NCBI GenBank assembly: GCA_038222225.1
Contig: JBBRHV010000028.1
Coordinates: 1 to 22,586, forward strand
Length of the DNA stretch: 22,586 nt
Reading direction: 5' to 3'
Source of the DNA: JAKLFA01 sp038222225
GTDB lineage: Bacteria; Omnitrophota; Gorgyraeia; Zapsychrales; JANLHA01
Shown here: in pieces, positions 1-7,220 of the stretch
Position numbering within the stretch: the stretch's first letter is position 1
Layout: each line of letters begins with the position of its first letter
Translations under genes and position numbers: made by a program
The notes under the pieces: model-generated
The model's input: only the letters and a program-made list of their open reading frames with translations
What the model was told of the DNA's origin: nothing
Database searches by the model: none

Positions 1-203
1 TCAACAAAATCCGTGTCATTCAAAGACGTTCGTTTGGAATTCGGAATCTTGAGTATTTAAAACTCAAGGTCATAACGTCATTTATCAAAGATCAACCCCT
101 GTGATTTACCCACAGGAAACGGTGAAGAGCCATAAAAATAAGGGGCGCTTTTCATAAGGCGCAGGATGGACTGGAATAAAATCCGGCCGCCCTGGAGTCT
201 CGC
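1..203. other. Gene-free left edge with three short hairpins
   Basis: I see no convincing gene here. A minus-strand frame covers part of it, but it has no family resemblance and runs antisense into the DUF134 gene. Three inverted repeats are visible: 48-68 (CTTGAGT/ACTCAAG, 7-nt loop), 98-116 (CCTGTG/CACAGG, 7-nt loop) and 145-162 (GCGCTTT/AAGGCGC with one G-U pair, 4-nt loop). None is followed directly by a T-tract on the plus strand. They may be the trailer of a gene left of the window or chance; I do not recognise a known RNA family. Confidence 0.4.
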
Positions 204-231
204 TTGACAGGATTTGGTTTTTGAATATAAT
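204..231 (+). promoter_or_regulatory. Sigma-70 promoter of the DUF134-ACR3-MntP operon
   Basis: TTGACA at 204-209 and TATAAT at 226-231, both perfect consensus hexamers, are separated by 16 bp. Transcription would start near 238, about 25 nt before the DUF134 ATG. The -10 box abuts and overlaps the palindrome at 230-245, so a protein bound there would block polymerase. A promoter this strong usually needs repression, which fits an inducible resistance operon. Confidence 0.85.
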
Positions 232-245
232 GCACATATGTGCAT
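230..245. promoter_or_regulatory. Perfect 16-bp palindromic operator over -10/+1
   Basis: ATGCACATATGTGCAT is identical to its own reverse complement. It overlaps the last two bases of the -10 hexamer and covers the expected start site. Such a position is typical of a repressor operator. The first gene of the operon encodes a helix-turn-helix protein, which is the obvious candidate ligand (inference). Confidence 0.7.
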
Positions 246-263
246 AACTTTAAGGGGGAACTG

Positions 264-560
264 ATGCGGCCGAAAAAAACACGCTGGATAAAATGTGAGC
301 CAGGTGAGAGGTGTTTCCGTCCGCAAGGAGTTTTTGTAAAAGATCTTGAGGAAATCAGCCTTACGGTTGATGAATTTGAAACGATCAGGCTGGCTGATTA
401 TGAGCAATGGACACAGGCCCGAATTGCGGTACAGATGAAAATTCACCGCTCCACGGTTTCAAGGATTTTAACTTCCGCGCACAAAAAGATCGCGGATGCT
501 TTTGTAAATAAGAAAGCTGTTAAGGTTGAAGGCGGCTGTTGTAAATTTAAAAGGAGATAA
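264..560 (+). CDS. DUF134 (UPF0251) family DNA-binding protein, probable operon autoregulator
   Basis: The product is 98 residues. The N-terminal RPKK start, the LTVDEFETIRLADYE block (about 37-51) and a helix-turn-helix with HRSTVSRIL (about 65-73) followed by AHKKIADAFVNKKAV are the hallmarks of the DUF134/UPF0251 family, predicted DNA-binding proteins related to sigma region-4-like HTHs. ATG 264 is chosen because AAGGGGGAA lies just upstream (252-260); the in-frame GTG at 240 lies inside the operator and at the transcript start. Four cysteines are present: C11, C17 and an adjacent pair C92-C93 near the C-terminus. Together they could form a thiolate site for As(III) or another soft metal (inference). 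The gene ends one base before the permease start, so the two are translationally coupled. Family membership is secure; the sensing role is not. Confidence 0.85.
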   Translation: MRPKKTRWIKCEPGERCFRPQGVFVKDLEEISLTVDEFETIRLADYEQWTQARIAVQMKIHRSTVSRILTSAHKKIADAFVNKKAVKVEGGCCKFKRR

Positions 561-561
561 G

Positions 562-1722
562 ATGTCAGAGCGAAACATGTCTATTTTTGAAAAGTATCTG
601 ACGGTATGGGTTTTGGTATGTATCGGGGCAGGGATTACGCTTGGCAAGATCGCGCCTGGCCTGGTACGCCTTCTGGATGGGTTCTCTATCTATATTAATG
701 GCGCGCCGGTTATATCAATTCCGATTGCGGTTTGTTTATTCTTTATGATGTATCCGATTATGGTAAAGATTGATTTTGATCAGGTGATTAAGGCTGGCAA
801 GTCTCCTAAACCGGTGGCGCTGACGCTTTTTGTCAATTGGGCGGTTAAACCATTTACAATGTATGCGATCGCATTTTTGTTTCTGGGAGTTTTATTCAAG
901 GGATTCATCGGTGTAGAGGCTGTTGATTTCGTAAAATTTCCTCCGGGCGCAGATTGGGCTATAGGAACCGCCCATGGCGCTGGAATGGTTGTTATGCATG
1001 AAGGAGCCAAGATGTTGCAGGTTCCCTTATGGAGAAGCTATTTTGCCGGATGCATTTTGCTCGGGATCGCGCCGTGCACGGCTATGGTCCTGGTTTGGGG
1101 ATTTTTAGCCAAAGGCAATGACGGCCACACGATGGTGATGGTTGCGATTAATTCTTTAACCATGCTTGTATTGTATGGGGTCTTAGGTGGTTTTTTGCTG
1201 GGTGTTGGGCGTATGCCGGTTCCGTGGCAGGCTTTATTTTTTTCGATCGTTATTTATGTGGCCTTGCCGCTGGTGGCTGGTTATTGGTCACGAAAACAGA
1301 TTTTAAAATATAAGGGAAGGGGCTGGTTTAAAGAACAGTTTTTGCATTTTCTGACGCCGATATCTATTATGGCGCTTCTGGTGACGTTGGTTCTTTTATT
1401 TTTTTTAAAAGGGGAAATGATTCTTGCGCAGCCTTTAACGATCGTATGGATTGCCATACCGCTTTTTATACAAACTTGTTTTATTTTCGCGCTCACATAC
1501 TGGCTGGCCAAGGTTTTGCGTTTGGATTATGAGGATGCCGCGCCTTCTGCTATGGTCGGCGCAAGCAATCATTTTGAGGTGGCAATCGCCACAGCCACGA
1601 TGCTTTTTGGGCTGTCATCCGGGGCGGCGCTGGCAACAGTGGTCGGGGTCCTGATTGAGGTGCCGGTCATGTTGATGTTGGTGCGGATCTGTTTAAAGAC
1701 AAGGAAATGGTTTCAGCCTTAA
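562..1722 (+). CDS. acr3: ACR3-family arsenite efflux permease
   Basis: This is a 386-residue polytopic inner-membrane protein matching bacterial ACR3 (BART superfamily), which exports As(III) using the membrane potential. Diagnostic segments include PIAVCLFFMMYPIMVKIDF (about 54-72), TLFVNWAVKPF (88-98), LLGIAPCTAMVLVWG with the essential TM4 cysteine at C172, and GASNHFEVAIA plus SGAALATVVGVLIEVPVML near the C-terminus. ATG 562 follows a strong AAGGAGA located in the end of the DUF134 gene. One oddity is a loop of about 40 residues (about 113-155) before TM4 with HGAGMVVMHEGAKM, rich in His and Met, which the short bacterial ACR3 proteins I know lack. No arsenate reductase (arsC) or ArsR gene is visible in the window. 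Antimonite transport is possible for some relatives. Confidence 0.92.
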   Translation: MSERNMSIFEKYLTVWVLVCIGAGITLGKIAPGLVRLLDGFSIYINGAPVISIPIAVCLFFMMYPIMVKIDFDQVIKAGKSPKPVALTLFVNWAVKPFTMYAIAFLFLGVLFKGFIGVEAVDFVKFPPGADWAIGTAHGAGMVVMHEGAKMLQVPLWRSYFAGCILLGIAPCTAMVLVWGFLAKGNDGHTMVMVAINSLTMLVLYGVLGGFLLGVGRMPVPWQALFFSIVIYVALPLVAGYWSRKQILKYKGRGWFKEQFLHFLTPISIMALLVTLVLLFFLKGEMILAQPLTIVWIAIPLFIQTCFIFALTYWLAKVLRLDYEDAAPSAMVGASNHFEVAIATATMLFGLSSGAALATVVGVLIEVPVMLMLVRICLKTRKWFQP

Positions 1723-1732
1723 GGAGAGATGA

Positions 1733-2317
1733 ATGGATATTGGGTCGATTTTTTTGATCGCTTTGGGATTGGCAATGGATGCGTTCGCGGTTTCGATCAC
1801 TTCCGGCGTGATCATCAAAAGGCATAAGCTGCAAAAAGCGTTTGTGTTCGGTTTCATGTTCGGTGGGTTTCAGATGCTGATGCCCGTGCTGGGATGGCGA
1901 GTAGGACAGGCGTTTTGTTTTTTTATTTCTGGCATTGATCATTGGATCGCTTTTGGTTTGTTGTTTTTGATCGGGTCGAAAATGATTTGGGAAGCCTTTC
2001 AGATGGAAAAAATCGAAAGGACAAGTTCAGACATGACTTTTTTGGTTTTGCTGGGGTTATCCATTGCGACAAGCGTTGATGCGTTGGCTGTGGGAATTAG
2101 TTTTGCGTTTCTTCAGATTTCGATCTTGTTGCCGGTTTTGGTTATTGGCGTGATCACGTTTGTGATGTCGTTTGCGGGGGTTGTTTTGGGAAGCCGGTTT
2201 GGCGGGGGGAGTGAAAAAAAGATTGAAATTGTTGGTGGAGGTGTGTTGATAGCCATTGGGTTTAAGATTTTGGTGAGTCATTTAGTGAGTTCAGGCATGG
2301 GCGCCGGAATGCCGTAA
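1733..2317 (+). CDS. mntP: MntP-type (DUF204) manganese efflux pump
   Basis: The 194-residue protein has about six membrane segments. It carries the duplicated family motif: GLAMDAFAVSI near the N-terminus (D16) and SIATSVDALAVGISF in the second half (D116), whose acidic residues lie within membrane helices in MntP and are needed for Mn(II) export. Length matches the family (about 190). It starts 10 nt after the acr3 stop with AAGGAGAG overlapping that stop, so it is the third gene of the DUF134 operon and lies just before the operon terminator. No yybP-ykoY riboswitch is visible upstream, in contrast to many mntP genes, so control probably comes from the shared operator. Substrate is inferred from the family. 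Confidence 0.88.
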   Translation: MDIGSIFLIALGLAMDAFAVSITSGVIIKRHKLQKAFVFGFMFGGFQMLMPVLGWRVGQAFCFFISGIDHWIAFGLLFLIGSKMIWEAFQMEKIERTSSDMTFLVLLGLSIATSVDALAVGISFAFLQISILLPVLVIGVITFVMSFAGVVLGSRFGGGSEKKIEIVGGGVLIAIGFKILVSHLVSSGMGAGMP

Positions 2318-2362
2318 CACAATTCGACAACGCGTCTAAGTTTTATTATAATAACTAAACTC

Positions 2363-2395
2363 ACCCCTGCTCCCGCCAAAGGAGTGGGGTTTTTT
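2363..2395 (+). terminator. Rho-independent terminator of the metal operon
   Basis: ACCCC (2363-2367) pairs with GGGGT (2386-2390) and CTCC (2370-2373) with GGAG (2381-2384), with a small asymmetric bulge and a 7-nt loop. The stem runs directly into six T residues (2390-2395). It lies 46 nt after the mntP stop and just before the MATE gene, so it separates the two units. Confidence 0.8.
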
Positions 2396-2409
2396 ATTAA
2401 AGGAATTTT

Positions 2410-3780
2410 ATGATATTGAAAAACCAAACCCCCGGGGGGATCCGGGAAATGGTCGTGATCGCCCTGCCGATGGCAGTTTCATTTGCCTGCGACACGGTGA
2501 TGATCTTTACGGATCGGATCTTTCTTTCCCGGTTGGGCCCGCAATGGATGAACGGAGCCATGGTGGGGGGGCTGACGTCTTTTTTGATGATATCTTTTTT
2601 TATCGGATTGATGGGTTATATCACGGCCTTGGCCGCGCAGTATTTAGGGGCGGGACGAAAGGCGTTTTGTTCAGTGGTTGTTGTTCAGGGCCTTGTGGTT
2701 GCAGTGATCGCCTATCCGTTGATTTTAGTCGCGCGGCCACTGGCGTACGGGTTTTTTTATATGATGAAGCTTTCGGCCTCCGAGGTCGGACCTGCGCGCG
2801 CGTATTTTGACATTTTGGTGTATGGCTCCTGGATCGTCCTGGTGCGTTGCTGTCTGAGCAGTTTTTTTTCAGCCATCGGCCGCACCCGCGTTGTCATGTT
2901 GTCCTCGTTGTTGGCGATGGTGGTCAATGTCGTCGCTAGCTTTATTCTGATTTTCGGAAAATTCGGCTTTTCAGCCATGGGGATCGAAGGCGCGGCGCTG
3001 GGCTCAGTTTTTGGAAGCTTTTGCGGGGCACTGGTCATGACCGCGTGTTATCTTAGCCGTTCATACCGGATGGAATTTGACATCAGAAAGTCGTTTGTTT
3101 TTCACGCGGAGGTGATGAGAAAATTTTTGCGTTTCGGTTATCCTATGGGGCTGGAAATGTTCTTATCGGTTCTGGCGTTTGATGTGTTGATCATGGTGTT
3201 TCATTCGGCGGGAGCAGTGGCCGCTACGGCATCGACGATCATGTTTAATTGGGACCTGGTGACGTTTATTCCGCTGCTGGGTGTTGAGGTTGGTGTCACC
3301 AGTCTGGTGGGCCGCTATATGGGAGCGGGGCAGCCTGAGACCGCTCACCGTTCGGCGATGTCGGGGATCAAGTTCGGCATGGGATATTCACTGGCCGTGT
3401 TTATTCTTTTTGTCGGGTTTCCCGGTCTTTTGGTGAACCTGTTTAAGCCGGACGTGAGTAGTATTATTTTTTCTGAGGCGCAGCCGATTGCCACGGCCAT
3501 GCTCCGGTTTGCCTCGATGTATGTGTGTGTGATGGCGGTTTTTATTTCTTTGGTCGGCGCTCTACGAGGTGCCGGGGATACGTTCTGGGCTATGTGTTAT
3601 TCGGTAGGCTTACAGTGGGCGTTGACTATCGTTGCCGCTGTCATGCTTTATGTTTTTAGTACATCTGCCCAAACCGCATGGGCAGGAGTTGTTGTAACAT
3701 TTTTGTTATGTTCAGGAATCGTTTTTCACCGGTATTATCAGGGCGGATGGAAAAATATTCATGTGATTGATGCTGCTTAG
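2410..3780 (+). CDS. MATE family multidrug/metabolite exporter
   Basis: The 456-residue protein has about 12 hydrophobic segments arranged as two similar halves, the usual MATE length and layout. Typical features are the N-terminal IALPMAVSFACDTVMIFTDRIFLSRLG (within about 17-43), the AAQYLGAGRK block after TM2 (about 75-84) and, in the second half, GVEVGVTSLVGRYMGAGQPETAHRS, the corresponding repeat. MATE proteins export cationic drugs or metabolites against Na+ or H+; the substrate cannot be read here. AGGA at 2401-2404 precedes ATG 2410. It follows the terminator and I see no strong promoter of its own, so it may depend on read-through. A polysaccharide-type flippase of the same superfamily is less likely. 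Confidence 0.85.
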   Translation: MILKNQTPGGIREMVVIALPMAVSFACDTVMIFTDRIFLSRLGPQWMNGAMVGGLTSFLMISFFIGLMGYITALAAQYLGAGRKAFCSVVVVQGLVVAVIAYPLILVARPLAYGFFYMMKLSASEVGPARAYFDILVYGSWIVLVRCCLSSFFSAIGRTRVVMLSSLLAMVVNVVASFILIFGKFGFSAMGIEGAALGSVFGSFCGALVMTACYLSRSYRMEFDIRKSFVFHAEVMRKFLRFGYPMGLEMFLSVLAFDVLIMVFHSAGAVAATASTIMFNWDLVTFIPLLGVEVGVTSLVGRYMGAGQPETAHRSAMSGIKFGMGYSLAVFILFVGFPGLLVNLFKPDVSSIIFSEAQPIATAMLRFASMYVCVMAVFISLVGALRGAGDTFWAMCYSVGLQWALTIVAAVMLYVFSTSAQTAWAGVVVTFLLCSGIVFHRYYQGGWKNIHVIDAA

Positions 3781-3836
3781 TAAATCGCCGCAGATCTCGC
3801 GATTTTGTTGTTATCCGTAGATTTAGGAAATAATTC

Positions 3837-4889
3837 ATGCGCGTTTTCAATTTTCGAGCTCATCTCAAGAATGGTCTTGCCGTGCTTTTTGGAATTTTCC
3901 TCTGCATTGTCTTGATCGCATGTACTGAATGGGTACTGAAGTGGACAAAGAAAAATCCGAGCGTACATACATATATTACCCACCAACCTATGCCTTATTG
4001 GACGGCTGACAGATTCGGGATCAACACTGCGCTCCCAGGGCGGTATCAGGTTCAAAAGATCAGAGAGTCATTAACTTCAGGTCAGAAAAGATTCATCTTC
4101 AATGTTCATTATACGATTAACCAGTTTGGCTATCGTGAAACACCGATTGAGGAATCTGAAACGCGGGATAAACAGGCTATTTTCTTGGGAGACTCCTTCA
4201 CCTTTGGTGAGGGGCTCAATGACAATGAAACAATACCATATTATTTCGCGCAGCAGGCGGTTGATTATGCGCCCTATAATTTCGGGGTTTCCGGAGACAG
4301 TCCTTTTGATATCCTTGCTAAGGCAGAAAATTATCAGTTTGAAGAAATGGTGCCTTATAAAAAAGGCGTAGTTATATACACATTGTTAAATAGGTATCTG
4401 TATCGAGTTAAGGGAGACATGGCAGAAATGGAGTGGGCGGCGAATCATCCGTATTATGTCATGCGCAATGGAGAAGTTTGTCGTAAAGGAAGTTTTTTAA
4501 CGGGAAGGCCCCTGCTGACAAGGGCGTTGATGCGTCTTAAGGAAAGTGAAATTTTAAGAAGACTGAACAAGAAGCACCTCCTTCCGATTGCGGACCGTGA
4601 TTTTAAACTCATGGCACGCACAATAGAAACCGCTTTTCATATTTTCGGGGAAAAGTTTCCTGACGCTAAATTATATTTGGTTGTTTATCCGTTGAGAGCA
4701 GGGGAGATCGATCATACTCGGCAGATATTAAAATATTTAGATGGGACAAAGATCAAGATCCTTGATTACAGCGCTTTATTCAGCGGGAAGGATTCCAGAT
4801 ATTTTATCGCCGGTGATGGCCATCCGACGGCGTATGCGAATCAGGTTTTTACAGAAAAATTGTTAGAAGATTTGGGATTGGATAAATAA
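3837..4889 (+). CDS. Membrane-anchored SGNH/GDSL-like hydrolase or acyltransferase
   Basis: The product has 350 residues. One N-terminal membrane helix (about 13-32) anchors it, with the rest expected in the periplasm. The SGNH blocks can be read in order: AIFLGDSFTFGEG with nucleophile S120, NFGVSGDS around G150, TLLNR with N185, and DGHPTAYA with D327/H329 close to the C-terminus, a slightly compact version of the Asp-His block. Related proteins remove or add acyl groups on cell-surface glycans. The substrate is unknown. The 56-nt gap after the MATE gene has a weak AGGA (3825-3828). ATG 3837 places the helix correctly. It is not a close copy of the second SGNH gene at 7219-8553. Confidence 0.75.
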   Translation: MRVFNFRAHLKNGLAVLFGIFLCIVLIACTEWVLKWTKKNPSVHTYITHQPMPYWTADRFGINTALPGRYQVQKIRESLTSGQKRFIFNVHYTINQFGYRETPIEESETRDKQAIFLGDSFTFGEGLNDNETIPYYFAQQAVDYAPYNFGVSGDSPFDILAKAENYQFEEMVPYKKGVVIYTLLNRYLYRVKGDMAEMEWAANHPYYVMRNGEVCRKGSFLTGRPLLTRALMRLKESEILRRLNKKHLLPIADRDFKLMARTIETAFHIFGEKFPDAKLYLVVYPLRAGEIDHTRQILKYLDGTKIKILDYSALFSGKDSRYFIAGDGHPTAYANQVFTEKLLEDLGLDK

Positions 4890-4970
4890 AAACGGGAAAG
4901 CGGGCGGTTGGAGAAGCATCCGGGTGATTGAGGCGGCTTAAAGAATTTCAAGGCTCCTTTCAATCTCTCC

Positions 4971-4999
4971 TTAACAAATCCGGTATTTGTGTGTACAAT
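4971..4999 (+). promoter_or_regulatory. Sigma-70 promoter for the nucleotidyltransferase-TPM-LemA operon
   Basis: TTAACA (4971-4976) and TACAAT (4994-4999) are separated by 17 bp, each one mismatch from consensus. Transcription would begin near 5006, downstream of the upstream in-frame start codon of the next ORF, which supports the shorter start at 5030. Confidence 0.65.
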
Positions 5000-5029
5000 G
5001 GCAGCAACGCAAGGAGAGGAACTCAAACA

Positions 5030-5773
5030 ATGACGGAATTTAAGAATATCGAAGGCCTGCCGGAGGACGTTCAAACGATCTTTCTGCCGGTTCTAAAAAA
5101 GCTTGTTGAGGCGGCAGGGCAGGAGATCACATCTGTTTTTCTCTATGGTTCTTCCACGGGAAAAAACTTCATCCCGAAGGCCTCTGATGTTAATTCGGTG
5201 GTAGTGGTGCCGGCGGTGTCGCCGCAGCTTTTAGAAAAGATCCTTCAGGTGATGATGTCGGTCAGAAATAAGCGGGTCAGGGCCCCGCTGGTCTTGACCG
5301 AAGAGCACATCCGTTCATCGTTGGATGTTTTTCCGATCGAGTTTTTGGAGATGAAGGAGAATTACGCTGTCCTCTACGGGAACGATTTGTTAAAAGATAT
5401 TGTGGTTGAGGACCGGCATGCCCGGCTTTTTTGCGAACAGCAGATCAAAGGAAAGCTGATCCGCATCCGCCAGGCCTATTTGGAAAGCCGCAATAATAAG
5501 GGAGTGCTCGAGGTTTTATTGAAAGAATCCTTGAACACGCTGATCCCGGTCTTTCGGACCATGTTGCGCCTGAAAAAGATCCAGCCGCCGGCAGATAAAG
5601 GACAGGTGCTGGAAAAGGTTGCGGATGTTTTCAGTATAAGGATGGCTGCGATGATCTTGATCTGGCGGGACAAGAAAAATGATAAGAGGATCTCCGGACG
5701 GGATGTGCGTGAAGTGTTCGGGGATTATATTCAGGAACTAGAAACGCTGGCCAAAGCCGTGGATCAACTATGA
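5030..5773 (+). CDS. Nucleotidyltransferase-fold protein with a degenerate active site
   Basis: This is a 247-residue protein. Residues about 34-62 (SVFLYGSSTGKNF then SDVNSVVVV) follow the Pol-beta/MNT nucleotidyltransferase pattern, GS followed by DxD. Here the second catalytic aspartate is Asn (D53-V-N55), so metal-dependent transfer may be lost. The rest is helical with no other recognised domain. Start 5030 is chosen because AAGGAGAGG lies at 5011-5019 and a promoter lies at 4971-4999; a longer frame exists from 4928 but would begin before the transcript. Its stop overlaps the next gene by the ATGA type of junction. The fixed neighbourhood with TPM and LemA genes suggests an envelope-linked role. 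Function remains unknown. Confidence 0.6.
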   Translation: MTEFKNIEGLPEDVQTIFLPVLKKLVEAAGQEITSVFLYGSSTGKNFIPKASDVNSVVVVPAVSPQLLEKILQVMMSVRNKRVRAPLVLTEEHIRSSLDVFPIEFLEMKENYAVLYGNDLLKDIVVEDRHARLFCEQQIKGKLIRIRQAYLESRNNKGVLEVLLKESLNTLIPVFRTMLRLKKIQPPADKGQVLEKVADVFSIRMAAMILIWRDKKNDKRISGRDVREVFGDYIQELETLAKAVDQL

Positions 5774-6522
5774 GGATATTTTTCAAGAGGGCCATTTTTG
5801 TTTTGATGTTCTGCTTTTTGGCGGCTTCACCGTCTTGGGCGCAAGCGATTTCGATCCGGCCCCAAGGGCATGTCAATGATTTCGCGGGAGTTCTCTCTGC
5901 GGCAGACCGTTCTAAGCTCGAGGCGCTCTGCTCTCAATTGGATAAACAAACCGGCGCGCAGATCGCGGTCGTGACCCTTCCGTCGGTTAAGCCGGATACG
6001 GTTGAACAATATGCGGTCAAGCTTTTTCAGCAATGGGGCATTGGCCAAAAAGGAAAAGATAACGGGGTCCTTTTTTTAACAGCGGTCAAGGACCGCGAAG
6101 TCCGCATTGAGGTCGGCTATGGTTTGGAAGGGGCTTTGACCGATGCGGTCACAAAGAGCGTGCTCGAACGATACGTGATCCCTGCGTTTCAACAGGGGGA
6201 TTTTTCCAAGGGGGTGGGGATTGGCACGGCAGCTATTGTCAGTTTAGTGGCGAAGGAGTACGATGTTGCGGTGACCGGCTCGGAACAGCAGGTGTATCAA
6301 ACTGTTCACCGCCAGCAGAGTCCGGCATCTAGGGTGTTCATGATTATCATTTCTGTGATGTTGGTCATTTTATTTATTAAAAACCCTCAATTGTTTTTGT
6401 ATTGGATGATGATGAGCATGATGTCCGGAGGTCGGGGTGGTTACGGCGGTAGCTACGGCGGCGGATTCGGCGGATTCGGCGGAGGAATGTCCGGCGGAGG
6501 AGGCGCCTCGGGTAGGTGGTAA
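5770..6522 (+). CDS. TPM domain protein (YgcG family), exported and membrane-anchored
   Basis: The product has 250 residues. A signal peptide occupies about 1-24 (SWA-QA cleavage). The TPM domain spans about 32-165 (VNDFAGVLSAADRSKLEALCSQ ... AVVTL ... GVLFLTAVKDREVRIEVGYGLEG ... FSKGV). A transmembrane segment (about 189-216) follows, and a Gly-rich tail ends in GGGGASGRW, the signature ending of YgcG-like proteins. TPM domains were described with acid phosphatase activity in a plant thylakoid protein and with roles in photosystem II repair; bacterial functions are poorly defined. It overlaps the preceding gene by 4 nt and precedes lemA, a pairing very common across bacteria. Confidence 0.9.
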   Translation: MRIFFKRAIFVLMFCFLAASPSWAQAISIRPQGHVNDFAGVLSAADRSKLEALCSQLDKQTGAQIAVVTLPSVKPDTVEQYAVKLFQQWGIGQKGKDNGVLFLTAVKDREVRIEVGYGLEGALTDAVTKSVLERYVIPAFQQGDFSKGVGIGTAAIVSLVAKEYDVAVTGSEQQVYQTVHRQQSPASRVFMIIISVMLVILFIKNPQLFLYWMMMSMMSGGRGGYGGSYGGGFGGFGGGMSGGGGASGRW

Positions 6523-6576
6523 TTTAAAAAGCAGGACAGGCTAATTCAGTGAAGTGTTAAACACGGAGGAGAGAAA

Positions 6577-7164
6577 ATGATGATGAGCAATAGCGGAAAA
6601 GTGTGGATCGCAGTGGTTGTCGGGATACTGCTCTTAGCAGGCATAGGCGCCGCCTGGTATATCGGCGGATATAACCGTGCTGTCGCGCTGGATGAAAACG
6701 TGAAATCAGCCTGGGCGCAGGTGGAAAATCAACTGCAGCGGCGCAATGACCTGATCCCGAATCTGGTCAGCACGGTCAAAGGCTTTGCCGAGCAGGAAAA
6801 AGGTATTTTTACGGAAGTGACGCGTCTGCGCAGCCAGTGGGGACAGGCTGCAAGTGTTGGCGATAAGATCGAACAAGCCAACGCCATGACCGGCGCTTTA
6901 TCGCGTCTGCTGCTGGTGGCGGAAAATTATCCTCAGCTGAAATCCAACGAGAATTTTTTGGCCTTGCAAAGTCAGCTGGAAGGGACAGAAAACCGCATCG
7001 CGGTTGAACGGATGCGCTATAACCAGGCGGTTCAGATCTTCAATCAGTTTCGCCGTTCCTTCTTCGGGAGATTTTTTGTCGGCGTGATCGGGGTCACCGA
7101 ACCGGCTGTTTATTTTGAAGCGGAGGAAGCCGCAAAGACAACCGTTCCCAAAGTTCAATTTTAA
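6577..7164 (+). CDS. lemA: LemA family membrane protein
   Basis: The 195-residue protein has one N-terminal transmembrane helix (about 9-29) and a helical body. Family motifs are clear: YNRAVALDENVKSAWAQVENQLQRR (within 32-56), then NDLIPNLVSTVKGFAEQEKGIF, the NYPQLKSNENFLALQSQL block, and the RMRYNQAVQIFN segment before the VGVIGVTEPAVYFEAEEAAK end. LemA proteins are typically next to TPM/YgcG genes, as here, and are thought to be envelope proteins of unsettled biochemical role. A strong GGAGGAGAG precedes ATG 6577. An 11-bp palindrome (6554-6564) sits just before this Shine-Dalgarno and might affect its accessibility. It is the last gene of the operon. Confidence 0.93.
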   Translation: MMMSNSGKVWIAVVVGILLLAGIGAAWYIGGYNRAVALDENVKSAWAQVENQLQRRNDLIPNLVSTVKGFAEQEKGIFTEVTRLRSQWGQAASVGDKIEQANAMTGALSRLLLVAENYPQLKSNENFLALQSQLEGTENRIAVERMRYNQAVQIFNQFRRSFFGRFFVGVIGVTEPAVYFEAEEAAKTTVPKVQF

Positions 7165-7185
7165 TTCGAAGATAAAAAAAAGAAG

Positions 7186-7220
7186 AGGACGGTCTTCCTT
7201 TATGGGAGGCTGTCCTTTTT
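7186..7220. terminator. Bidirectional rho-independent terminator between convergent genes
   Basis: A 13-bp stem (7186-7198 with 7204-7216, three G-U pairs) has a 5-nt loop and is followed by T residues on the plus strand (7216-7220). On the minus strand it is followed by a long T-run (the A-run at 7173-7180). It therefore ends both the lemA transcript and the convergent SGNH gene, whose stop codon overlaps it at 7219-7221. Confidence 0.88.

Noticed and set aside
240..263. GTG start eight codons upstream of the DUF134 ATG
   Set aside because: It lies within the operator and almost at the transcription start, while ATG 264 has a strong Shine-Dalgarno.
78..446. Minus-strand open frame of 122 codons at the left edge
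   Set aside because: It overlaps the promoter, operator and DUF134 gene in antisense, shows no family pattern and has no ribosome site.
4928..5029. N-terminal extension of the nucleotidyltransferase frame
   Set aside because: The promoter at 4971-4999 lies inside it, and the proper ribosome site precedes ATG 5030.
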